Shown here one piece after another: positions 8,293 to 14,352 of a stretch of DNA of 14,352 nucleotides. Made by a program: the position numbers and the translations under genes. Position 1 is the stretch's first letter. The number at the start of each line of letters is the position of its first letter. The notes below the pieces were generated by a model. That model worked only from the letters and a program-made list of their open reading frames with translations. It did no database searches and had not been told where the DNA came from. The DNA is from Spirochaetales bacterium (GTDB taxonomy: Bacteria > Spirochaetota > Spirochaetia > Sphaerochaetales > Sphaerochaetaceae): positions 1 to 14,352 of the forward strand of contig JAGCUM010000207.1 in the NCBI GenBank assembly GCA_017962865.1. Direction: 5' to 3'.

Positions 8293-8916
8293 GTGGCTGT
8301 AAAGCTTACCAAGAACGAACAGAAGAAGCAGAAGGATCAGCTGAAGCAGTATCAGCGCTACCTGCCGACCCTGCAGCTGAAGAAACAGCAGCTGCAGATG
8401 GTCATACGCCAGATAGAAGTCCAGTTGGCCGAATACAAGGCCAAACAGGAGGCTCTGGTGAATTCGGTGCAGAGCTGGATATCGGTCTTCGGTGAAAACA
8501 GTGCCTTCTGCGAAGAGCGCAGGCTCGATAGCCTCGTGCGTCCTGAGAGGGTGGTGAAGAAAGAAGGCAATATCGCCGGAGTAAGCATTCCCATCTTCGA
8601 GGACCTGACGTTCAGGGATATCGAGTACGATGTGGAGGATTATCCGCTCTGGGTGGACAAGGCGGTCGTCCTGCTTCAGGAGTCTGCCAGGATCAGCGCC
8701 CTCATGAGGACACTGGAAATCCAGGTGGAGCTTCTGGGTAGGGAGCTGAGAACCACAAGCCAGCGTGTGAACCTCTTCGAAAAAGTGAAGATTCCCGAGA
8801 CGAAGGAGAACATCCGCAAGATCGGAATCTATATCGGTGACCAGCAGACTGCTGCCGTCGTGCGCGGAAAGATTGCCAAGAAGAAGCTTTCCGCAAAGGG
8901 GGAGACAGATGATTGA
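8293..8916 (+). CDS. atpD: V-type ATP synthase subunit D
   Basis: A 207-residue central-shaft subunit that turns inside the A3B3 head. It has the two long helices expected: an N-terminal one with LTKNEQKKQKDQLKQY and LPTLQLKKQQLQ, and a C-terminal one from about 120 including LRTTSQRVNLFEKVKIPETKENIRKI, the TxxRVNxxE..IP pattern of the family. Length is normal. The start is GTG directly abutting the atpB stop, with GGAGGG in the atpB end as ribosome binding site; no ATG fits better. The 3' end overlaps atpI by 8 bases. No separate F subunit, which normally binds the shaft with D, is seen in the window. Confidence 0.95.
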   Translation: MAVKLTKNEQKKQKDQLKQYQRYLPTLQLKKQQLQMVIRQIEVQLAEYKAKQEALVNSVQSWISVFGENSAFCEERRLDSLVRPERVVKKEGNIAGVSIPIFEDLTFRDIEYDVEDYPLWVDKAVVLLQESARISALMRTLEIQVELLGRELRTTSQRVNLFEKVKIPETKENIRKIGIYIGDQQTAAVVRGKIAKKKLSAKGETDD

Positions 8917-10714
8917 GAAAATGAAGAAAATCATCGTGGTGGCCCCGCAGGAGAGAAAAGCCTCTCTTCTGGCAGGCATCAGGGATCTTGGGGTCATCCA
9001 TATCTCCGAGAAAGCCTCTCCCGACGCAGCACTGTCTTCCCGTCTTTCCGAGCTTTCCAGGATTCGCTCGACCCTTTCCGAGATGCCTAAGGCAGAGCAG
9101 AAGGATGCCGTCACGGGCGCTGCCTTCGATTCCATCCACAACTGCCTGGTCAGTGCAATCGAGGAGAAGCGACGCTTATCCGATGAGCTTGTGAAGATGA
9201 AGGTCGAGCGTGAGAGTCTGGCAAAGTGGGGCGACTTCAATCCTCAGGATCTCAGGATGCTCTGCGACAGGGGCCTTGAACTGAGTTTCTATCTTCTCGG
9301 AAAGAAGGAAGTCGATGCCCTTGATGAAGAAGTAAGGTACATCAGCCTCAGAAGCATAGACAAGCAGTGTGCGATAGCTGTCGTAGGGGAACTTCCTCCG
9401 ACATACAGCTCGGGCAGGTTTGTCCTGCCTCAGAAGGGTCTGAACCAGATTGATGCGGAGATTGCCGCAAAGACTGCAAGAACTGCCGAACTGGACAAAC
9501 TTCTCAAGGACAGCGCCTGCTACATCGCAAGCTACGACAAGGCAATCGCCTCCCTTACGGACGAGATTGTCTACAACAGCGTGGAAAGGGGAGCTTCTAC
9601 GGAAGAAGGTCTGAGCCTTCTGTGCGGTTTCATCCCCGAATCCGACCTGGGTGCCTTCAAGGAAAAGGCCAAAGCCGGCAGCTGGGCATACGCGCTCGAT
9701 GACCCGACGGAGGAAGACCCTGTTCCGACCAAGGTGCGCTACAACAAGGTCACCAAGATGATGCAGCCTCTGTTCGACATGCTGGGTACCGTTCCCGGAT
9801 ACAGGGAGTACGACATCAGCATGTGGTTCCTGCTGTTCCTCTCGCTGTTCTTCGGAATGATAATCGGTGATGCCGCCTACGGTGCCATTTTCCTGGCCCT
9901 CGGTGTTGTTCTGAACATCAAGACCAAGAAGTGCTCCAACCTGAACCTCCTTCTCTATGTCATGAGCATAGCCACGGTAGTGTGGGGCTCTCTGACGGGA
10001 ACCTGGTTCGGAAGCGAGAAGGCAATGGAGATTCCGTTGCTCAAGGCTCTGGTAATTCCGTCGATAGCGAACTATCCGCAGTATTTCGGTGTGGACAGCG
10101 GTGCCGCACAGAATGCCCTGATGAAGTTCTGCTTCGCAGTCGGAGCCATCCAGCTTTCGCTTGCGTGCATCATGAACGTGATCCGCAAATGGAAGGAAAA
10201 GAGCCTGGCCCTGGTGGCGGATTTCGCCTGGCTGGCGATGATAATCAGCATCTACTTCCTGGCCCTCATGCTTGTCATCGGGGATCCGGTGAATGTGAAG
10301 ATCATCTTTGCCGTTGTCATCGGCGGGCTTCTGACTGTCATAGTCTTCGGCGGTCAGGCTCCGGGACAGAGCTTCGGCAAGGGTCTGAAGGCAGGCCTTG
10401 GCGGAGCATTCACCACGTTTTTGAACACAATCAGTGCATTCGGAAATGTGATGAGCTACATAAGACTGTTTGCTGTGGGAATGGCAAGCCTTGCCATCGC
10501 CCAGAGCTTCAACGGTATGGCAAGTCCGATGCTCAAGGGGTGGGCGTTCCCTGCAGGAATGCTGATTCTCTTCATCGGTCATGCCCTGAACATAGTCATG
10601 GGTCTTCTCAGCGTGGTCGTACACGGTGTCAGACTTAACCTTCTGGAGTTCTCCGGCCAGCTCGGAATGGAGTGGGCGGGTATTCCATACGAACCGTTCA
10701 GAAAGAACGCTTGA
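8909..10714 (+). CDS. atpI: V-type ATP synthase membrane subunit I (a subunit)
   Basis: A 601-residue stator membrane subunit that provides the ion half-channels. I chose the ATG at 8909, with GGGGGAG upstream inside atpD; the open frame from 8837 would add 24 unrelated residues. The first 300 residues are a cytoplasmic arm (MKKIIVVAPQERKASLLAGIRDLGVIHI is the usual start) with long helices. The membrane half begins after VPTKVRYNKVTKMMQPLFDMLG and holds about eight hydrophobic helices, including FFGMIIGDAAYG and the ring-facing helix SYIRLFAVGMASLA. In that helix Arg519 corresponds to the essential arginine of the family. Length is within the family range of about 600-660. Confidence 0.95.
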   Translation: MIEKMKKIIVVAPQERKASLLAGIRDLGVIHISEKASPDAALSSRLSELSRIRSTLSEMPKAEQKDAVTGAAFDSIHNCLVSAIEEKRRLSDELVKMKVERESLAKWGDFNPQDLRMLCDRGLELSFYLLGKKEVDALDEEVRYISLRSIDKQCAIAVVGELPPTYSSGRFVLPQKGLNQIDAEIAAKTARTAELDKLLKDSACYIASYDKAIASLTDEIVYNSVERGASTEEGLSLLCGFIPESDLGAFKEKAKAGSWAYALDDPTEEDPVPTKVRYNKVTKMMQPLFDMLGTVPGYREYDISMWFLLFLSLFFGMIIGDAAYGAIFLALGVVLNIKTKKCSNLNLLLYVMSIATVVWGSLTGTWFGSEKAMEIPLLKALVIPSIANYPQYFGVDSGAAQNALMKFCFAVGAIQLSLACIMNVIRKWKEKSLALVADFAWLAMIISIYFLALMLVIGDPVNVKIIFAVVIGGLLTVIVFGGQAPGQSFGKGLKAGLGGAFTTFLNTISAFGNVMSYIRLFAVGMASLAIAQSFNGMASPMLKGWAFPAGMLILFIGHALNIVMGLLSVVVHGVRLNLLEFSGQLGMEWAGIPYEPFRKNA

Positions 10715-10752
10715 TTGTAAACTAATTGCAAACTGCATAGGAGATTGAAAAC

Positions 10753-11196
10753 ATGGGTATTGGATCAATCGGTTTGGTTTTGGCTCTCTGCCTTTCGGCA
10801 ATGGGATCCGGTTTCGGTATCGGAGCTGCAGCTGTCGCAGCTGTCGGCGGATGGAAGAAGTGCTATGCTAACGGCAAGCCTGCTCCCTTCATGATGGTCG
10901 CCTTCACGGGTGCTCCCCTGACACAGACAATCTACGGCTTCCTGCTGATGAACTTCATCAACAGCGCACTTCAGGGCGGTCTGAACGGAACTCTGGCACT
11001 GTTCATCGGTATCTTCGGCGGAGCTGTCATCGGACTGTCCGCTTTCTTCCAGGGTCGCTGTGCAGCAGCTGCCTGTGACGCACTCGGAGAGACCGGAAAG
11101 GGTACTTCTAACTACCTCATCGTCATCGGTATCATCGAGACTGTTGCTCTGTTCACACTGGTCTTCTGCCTGCTGCTTCTGAACTCAGTGGCGTGA
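10753..11196 (+). CDS. atpK: V-type ATP synthase subunit K (rotor ring proteolipid)
   Basis: A 147-residue protein of two fused helical hairpins (four membrane helices) that forms the rotor ring. The ion-carrying Glu is E129 in GIIETVALF of the last helix. Comparing with Enterococcus hirae NtpK, whose Na+ site uses Thr64, Gln65, Gln110 and Glu139, this protein has T57 and Q58 in APLTQTIYG, Q100 in FFQGRCAA and E129, so all four side-chain ligands are kept. That predicts Na+ rather than H+ coupling. The gap from atpI is 38 bases, the largest in the operon, with AGGAGA before the ATG; extra initiation here would suit a subunit needed in many copies. Its stop overlaps the next gene's GTG. Confidence 0.96.
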   Translation: MGIGSIGLVLALCLSAMGSGFGIGAAAVAAVGGWKKCYANGKPAPFMMVAFTGAPLTQTIYGFLLMNFINSALQGGLNGTLALFIGIFGGAVIGLSAFFQGRCAAAACDALGETGKGTSNYLIVIGIIETVALFTLVFCLLLLNSVA

Positions 11197-12122
11197 TTGT
11201 CTTCTGGGTTGTACTGACTCTGATTATTCTCTTTGTATTGGAGGCCGGTCTTCACCGGCTCTTCAATGCACAGATACCGGTGCGGATTCTCATAAGCGGA
11301 ACGACCGCACGTACTTCCGTGGCCAGGATGCTTGCATCTGCGCTCAAGGGGAGAGGAGAAGTCCTGGACAACGACTCCATAGGATTCTTCGCATTGTTCA
11401 GGCCTCCCAAGGCCGCAGCTCTCGTTGTGGTCTGCCCATATTCCAACCCGGCTCTCTGTACTCTCTACAGGGACAGGGTAAGACCCACGGTCTGTATCGT
11501 TACGAATGCCTCGGAGAAAGAATACGAGAAGCTCATAGCTTTCGATGACCAGGGATTCTACACCAGTGACCTCCGTTTTCTTGCAGATACGAAGGCGACC
11601 CTGGTCGCAAAAGGCATATCCGAGCGCGAGAAGAACGAGGCACTGGCAGTCAAGGTCCTGACCGACCTCGGTTTTGAAGAGGAGCAGGCCATACAGGCTC
11701 TTTCCGGCAAGACTACCGATCCGGTTCTTGTGGGACCTTTTGACGTCGAAGGAAGGCATGTGATCAATGCCTGTGATTCAAATGACGTTACAACGGCCCG
11801 GAATGCTCTCGAGGCAATCGACTACGAGAGACATTTCGTAGTTCTCCTGGGAAGCTCCGATCTGATTTCAGACCAGCTGGAGCAGTATGCAAGGCTCTTC
11901 ACGGACTACGGTTGTCCTCTTGTGGTTGTTCTCGGAAAGGATGCTCCGAAGCAGGCCAGAATTCTGGCAAACAATGTCCTGGGGTGCAAGGTACGACTCT
12001 TCAAAGGTACTGACAGCGAGCTCATAAGTCTCTGTGAGGATCAGATTCTCTGCATCGGAGCTCTTGAGGACAGGCTCCTTGACTTTCTTCGTTACTGCCG
12101 TGAGAACGGCACCGAACTATGA
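11193..12122 (+). CDS. Degenerate PgsB/CapB-like protein (Mur-ligase-type pseudoenzyme)
   Basis: A 309-residue protein starting at GTG overlapped by the atpK stop (GTGA), so probably translated by coupling; no strong ribosome site is seen. A membrane helix (3-19) is followed by PVRILISGTTARTSVARML, which lines up with the PgsB pattern PVRVNINGIRGKSTVTRL. The P-loop GxxGKS/T has become GTTARTS (36-42): the second Gly is Ala and the Lys is Arg. The PgsB ECMA and HxDxMG metal/catalytic segments align with VCPYS and NASEKEYE, also lost. Further matches remain: GRHVINACDSND to GHFVNGFAAND, and VVLLGSSDLISDQLEQYARLF to IIMNCRADRVDRTQQFA. The protein is about 80 residues shorter than PgsB (about 390). 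I infer an inactive or altered ligase fold anchored to the membrane. Family relation is by eye and fairly strong; function is unknown. Confidence 0.75.
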   Translation: MIVFWVVLTLIILFVLEAGLHRLFNAQIPVRILISGTTARTSVARMLASALKGRGEVLDNDSIGFFALFRPPKAAALVVVCPYSNPALCTLYRDRVRPTVCIVTNASEKEYEKLIAFDDQGFYTSDLRFLADTKATLVAKGISEREKNEALAVKVLTDLGFEEEQAIQALSGKTTDPVLVGPFDVEGRHVINACDSNDVTTARNALEAIDYERHFVVLLGSSDLISDQLEQYARLFTDYGCPLVVVLGKDAPKQARILANNVLGCKVRLFKGTDSELISLCEDQILCIGALEDRLLDFLRYCRENGTEL

Positions 12123-13207
12123 GAAGGAAACTGTTCGGCGGACACAAGGATGTCCTTGTCCTTCTACTTATTCTTATTCTGAGCATCGGTGCCTTGATTC
12201 TGGTGTTTTCCACCAGGACCGTCATCAGAACTCCCTATTTCGATATCCAGCTTGAAGCCTCGGATCTGATGAAGAAATGCGAGGACTTCCTTCTTTCCTA
12301 CATCATCGACAACGATATCACTATCGAGGCGGATGATCTCAACCGCACAGGTCTCATAGGGCCTGCGTACACTCCGTTGATGACAACGATGGGTGATATC
12401 GCGGCCAAGCGCACAAGCCTGGATCCGAATTTCGCTGCAATCCTTGTGAAATACTTCTCCGAGGCAGGGCTGAAGAAGGGCGATGCCGTGGCAATCGGGT
12501 CCAGCGGTTCCTTTCCCGCGCTGGCAATTGCATCTGTCTGTGCCTGCAATGCCATGGGGCTGGAAGCCCGAGTCATCGCGAGCGTAGGGGCATCGACCTA
12601 TGGTGCTACCAGGGTGGAGCTTTCTTTGCCGAAGATGCTTGCCCTCCTGCTGGAAGGCAACCTCATTGATTTCAATTTCATCGCTGTGTCTCCGGGCGGG
12701 GAAGGGGATCACGGTGTGGGGACCATGGAAGGCCTTATGTTCGACAACACGCGTGAGGTGGTGTTGGAGATTGCACGCCTAAGCGGGACCGTGCTGATAG
12801 ATGAGAGTTCGCTGGCAAGCAGCATACAGAGAAGGATGGAGCTCTACGGAGAAGACGTGAAGCTTTTCGTGAATGTAGGCGGAGCAGGGGCGAACATCGG
12901 GTCCAGCATGGAATATCTGAACGTGAAGCCTGGTCTGAGTCTGATGATCGAGACCATCCCCGACAGTCCGACGCGTGGGGTGCTGTATGAATTCGCCGAT
13001 AGGGGGATTCCTGTGGTGAACCTGCTGAACATCAAGGGTATAGCTTCACAGGAGGGACTGGCGGTGGACAGCGTGCCTCTGCCTGCTCCGGGAACCGGTG
13101 GGGTGTATTACACGACAGGCCATAGCAGGATCCTTGTTGCGGTGCTGCTTGTCCTGATTCTGGCAGTTGCCAGTGCATCCGTCATCCTTGCAAGACGCAG
13201 GAGATAA
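12119..13207 (+). CDS. PgsW-type poly-gamma-glutamate system membrane protein
   Basis: A 362-residue protein overlapping the previous gene by ATGA. It has one N-terminal membrane helix (about 12-31) and one C-terminal helix (about 337-357) ending in RRRR, with a globular domain of about 300 residues between, probably outside the cytoplasmic membrane. The domain contains KKGDAVAIGSSGSFPALAIA, VIASVGASTYGATRVEL, SPGGEGDHGVGT and VFVNVGGAG-like glycine-rich segments, which I recognise as the 'poly-gamma-glutamate system protein' family found beside pgsB and pgsC in several bacteria. No enzymatic function is established to my knowledge; the Ser- and Gly-rich loops could be a binding or catalytic site. 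PgsC and PgsA are absent here. It ends the nine-gene run; no clear terminator hairpin follows its stop. Confidence 0.78.
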   Translation: MRRKLFGGHKDVLVLLLILILSIGALILVFSTRTVIRTPYFDIQLEASDLMKKCEDFLLSYIIDNDITIEADDLNRTGLIGPAYTPLMTTMGDIAAKRTSLDPNFAAILVKYFSEAGLKKGDAVAIGSSGSFPALAIASVCACNAMGLEARVIASVGASTYGATRVELSLPKMLALLLEGNLIDFNFIAVSPGGEGDHGVGTMEGLMFDNTREVVLEIARLSGTVLIDESSLASSIQRRMELYGEDVKLFVNVGGAGANIGSSMEYLNVKPGLSLMIETIPDSPTRGVLYEFADRGIPVVNLLNIKGIASQEGLAVDSVPLPAPGTGGVYYTTGHSRILVAVLLVLILAVASASVILARRRR

Positions 13208-13214
13208 CTTTGCC

Positions 13215-13243
13215 TTGACTTGCGCTTTCGTTTCTGAGATAAA
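13215..13243 (+). promoter_or_regulatory. Promoter for the small PQ-loop-like gene
   Basis: TTGACT (13215-13220), a 17-base spacer and GATAAA (13238-13243) give a reasonable sigma-70 type promoter, with start of transcription near 13250 and the ribosome site GGAGGA at 13252-13257. It begins only 8 bases after the PgsW-like stop, so readthrough from the ATPase operon may add to it. Confidence 0.5.
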
Positions 13244-13264
13244 TCATGTTTGGAGGAAGAGAAA

Positions 13265-13555
13265 ATGACTATTACTGAACTCGGTGAAATTCTCATGCTT
13301 ATCAGTTTCGGCTTTTCATGGCCGTTCAATGCTATAAAGTCTTACAGGGCAAGGACTACGAAGGGCAAGAGCCTTCCGTTCCTTCTGCTGATTATCTTCG
13401 GCTACATCTGCGGAATCGTGGCCAAACTCACCAACCCTGCAGGCTTCAAATGGTATGTCATGTTCTTCTATGTCCTGAACATCAGCATGGTCTCCATCGA
13501 CCTCATCCTGTATTTCAGGAACCTCAGGCTGGACCGCTCTGCAAGGCAGGGTTGA
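13265..13555 (+). CDS. Small three-helix membrane protein, PQ-loop/SemiSWEET-like
   Basis: A 96-residue protein. I chose ATG 13265, 7 bases after GGAGGA; an in-frame TTG at 13250 lies before that site and is unlikely. Three hydrophobic helices are visible (about 8-24, 38-55 and 64-84). The first ends in SWPFNAIKSYRARTTKGKSLPF, which resembles the helix-1 end and loop of PQ-loop/SemiSWEET half-transporters (a proline-containing pair, then a basic stretch and TxKGKS). Length also suits that class, which works as dimers moving small solutes, often sugars. Position 20-22 reads PFN where PQ or PN is expected, so the match is incomplete. I have seen similar unnamed proteins in Firmicutes and spirochaetes. 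Substrate unknown; the neighbours give no strong hint. Confidence 0.65.
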   Translation: MTITELGEILMLISFGFSWPFNAIKSYRARTTKGKSLPFLLLIIFGYICGIVAKLTNPAGFKWYVMFFYVLNISMVSIDLILYFRNLRLDRSARQG

Positions 13556-13580
13556 CCGGGTCCCGGTTTAGATTATTTTA
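13555..13580 (+). terminator. Possible weak terminator after the PQ-loop-like gene
   Basis: The stop codon runs into the palindrome ACCGGGTCCCGGT (13555-13567), a 5-bp GC-rich stem with a 3-base loop, followed by TTTAGATTATTTTA. The stem is short and the T stretch is broken, so this is tentative, but nothing else between 13556 and the next promoter could end the transcript. Confidence 0.35.
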
Positions 13581-13604
13581 GTCTCCAAAACCCCTCTGAT
13601 TATG

Positions 13605-13634
13605 TTGATTACTCCTCGGCTTATGGATTATCAT
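13605..13634 (+). promoter_or_regulatory. Promoter of the BMP-family binding protein gene
   Basis: TTGATT (13605-13610), an 18-base spacer and TATCAT (13629-13634), with a leader of about 40 bases and a strong ribosome site GGAGGT at 13667-13672, six bases before the ATG. The strong ribosome site fits the high output expected of a periplasmic binding protein. Confidence 0.55.
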
Positions 13635-13678
13635 TTAGGTGTCCTGTAATGGACGTCAAAATCCGCGGAGGTATTATC

Positions 13679-14352
13679 ATGAAGAAAATTTTCGCAATTC
13701 TTCTGGTTCTGACAGTCGCTTTTGCAGTATTTGCTCAGGGCGCTACAGAGGCTCAGCCCGCAGCTAAGGCAGCTGAAGTCGCAATCGCAATGGTCACAGA
13801 CTACGGTGACATCACAGACCAGTCATTCAACCAGACAACCTACGAGGCCTGCAAGGCTTTCGCAGAGGCAAACGGCCTGAAGTTCAAGTATTACAAGCCG
13901 GCCGGAGACAACACAGCTGACCGTGTTGCAATGATCGAGCAGGCAATCGGTGAAGGTTTCAACGTCATCGTCATGCCGGGCTATGCATTCGCAGGCGCCA
14001 TAGCTGAAGCAGCTCCCCATTACAAGGATGTCAAGTTCGTCGGTCTCGATGTTTCAGAGTATGACCTTGTTGTCGACGCTGGTCTTTCCGACCTTTCAAA
14101 CGTCTACTGCATCGTTTACCAGGAAGAGATCGCCGGTTACCTCGCAGGTTATGCAACAGTCAGACTCGGCTACACCCACCTCGGATACTGCGGTGGTATG
14201 GCTGTTCCTGCTGTTATCCGCTATGGTTACGGTTTTGTCCAGGGCGCTGATGCTGCTGCCAAGGAGCTCGGAGATGATGCAGACATCCAGTTCGCTTATG
14301 CAAACCAGTTCTTCGGTGATGCAGATATCACAGCAGCCATGGATGCAATGTA
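13679..14352 (+). CDS. BMP/PnrA-type ABC transporter substrate-binding protein, 3' truncated
   Basis: 224 codons are visible before the window ends; the family is usually about 330-380 residues. Residues 1-19 form a signal peptide (MKK, then a hydrophobic core, ending VFA) with probable cleavage before Q20-G21. There is no cysteine near the cleavage site, so it is predicted to be a soluble periplasmic protein and not a lipoprotein like Treponema TmpC/PnrA. The mature protein shows the BMP pattern: IAMVTDYGDITDQSFNQTTYEA, then VAMIEQAIGEGFNVIVMPGYAF, YQEEIAGYLAGYATV and GYCGGMAVPAVIRYGYGFVQGA. Known members bind purine or other nucleosides and feed an ABC permease, whose genes would be expected beyond the right edge. 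The ligand cannot be fixed from this fragment; nucleoside is the first guess. Confidence 0.9.
   Translation, partial: MKKIFAILLVLTVAFAVFAQGATEAQPAAKAAEVAIAMVTDYGDITDQSFNQTTYEACKAFAEANGLKFKYYKPAGDNTADRVAMIEQAIGEGFNVIVMPGYAFAGAIAEAAPHYKDVKFVGLDVSEYDLVVDAGLSDLSNVYCIVYQEEIAGYLAGYATVRLGYTHLGYCGGMAVPAVIRYGYGFVQGADAAAKELGDDADIQFAYANQFFGDADITAAMDAM

Noticed and set aside
9176..10801. A 541-codon minus-strand open frame opposite atpI, and a 466-codon one at 7840-9240
   Set aside because: Both lie fully antisense to strongly supported ATPase genes, have low-complexity His/Glu/Leu-rich translations with no recognisable family, and arise from the codon bias of the plus strand.
11193..12122. Functional poly-gamma-glutamate synthase PgsB
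   Set aside because: The P-loop lysine and the ECMA and HxDxMG segments are missing and no PgsC follows, so I annotate it as a degenerate relative.
13208..13264. Terminator directly after the PgsW-like gene
   Set aside because: No stem with a T run is visible there; the segment is better explained as a promoter and ribosome site for the next gene.
1..14352. Mobile elements, CRISPR arrays, tRNA or rRNA genes
   Set aside because: I saw no transposase or integrase, no regularly spaced repeats and no structured RNA gene; the window reads as a stable chromosomal housekeeping region.

Overview
The window looks like chromosomal DNA of a spirochaete, most likely a relative of Sphaerochaeta or Treponema. 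The V-type ATPase operon has the order atpE - DUF2764 - atpA - atpB - atpD - atpI - atpK, which I know from Borrelia and Treponema. The exported binding protein at the right end has a signal peptide and an 'AQGATEA' mature start of a kind common in that phylum. This assignment is inference from gene order and protein style; no marker gene such as rRNA is present. Base composition looks even across the window, and I see no insertion sequence, tRNA, rRNA, CRISPR array or long repeat.

Layout. (1) 1-2063, plus strand: the 3' three quarters of mutS2, then a tiny GIY-YIG-fold protein that has lost most of its catalytic residues. (2) 2068-3915, minus strand: a threonine-aldolase-type PLP enzyme followed by a uridine/nucleoside phosphorylase, probably one operon. 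It converges on region 1 with only 4 bases between stop codons. Its promoter faces left from the 268-base divergent spacer, and its leader carries a 5' hairpin and then a complete intrinsic terminator just before the ribosome binding site. (3) 4184-13207, plus strand: one tightly packed run of nine genes. Seven belong to the V-ATPase. The last two, joined by 4-base GTGA and ATGA overlaps, are a degenerate PgsB/CapB-like protein and a PgsW-type 'poly-gamma-glutamate system' membrane protein. (4) 13265-13555: a small three-helix membrane protein resembling the PQ-loop/SemiSWEET class, with its own promoter. (5) 13679-end: a BMP/PnrA-type exported solute-binding protein, cut by the window edge.

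How the genes fit together. AtpA, B, D and E with AtpI and AtpK form the rotary ion pump. The K subunit keeps the side-chain ligands that bind Na+ in the Enterococcus hirae NtpK ring, so a sodium-coupled enzyme is predicted. No recognisable C, F or G subunit gene is present; the DUF2764 protein sits where one might be expected. The PgsB-like and PgsW-like genes are translationally coupled to atpK. No PgsC or PgsA gene follows, and the PgsB-like protein lacks the P-loop lysine and other Mur-ligase-type residues, so ordinary poly-gamma-glutamate synthesis is unlikely. This V-ATPase-coupled pseudo-ligase/PgsW pair is the best candidate in the window for an undescribed system. The phosphorylase and the BMP protein both fit nucleoside salvage but are separate transcription units.
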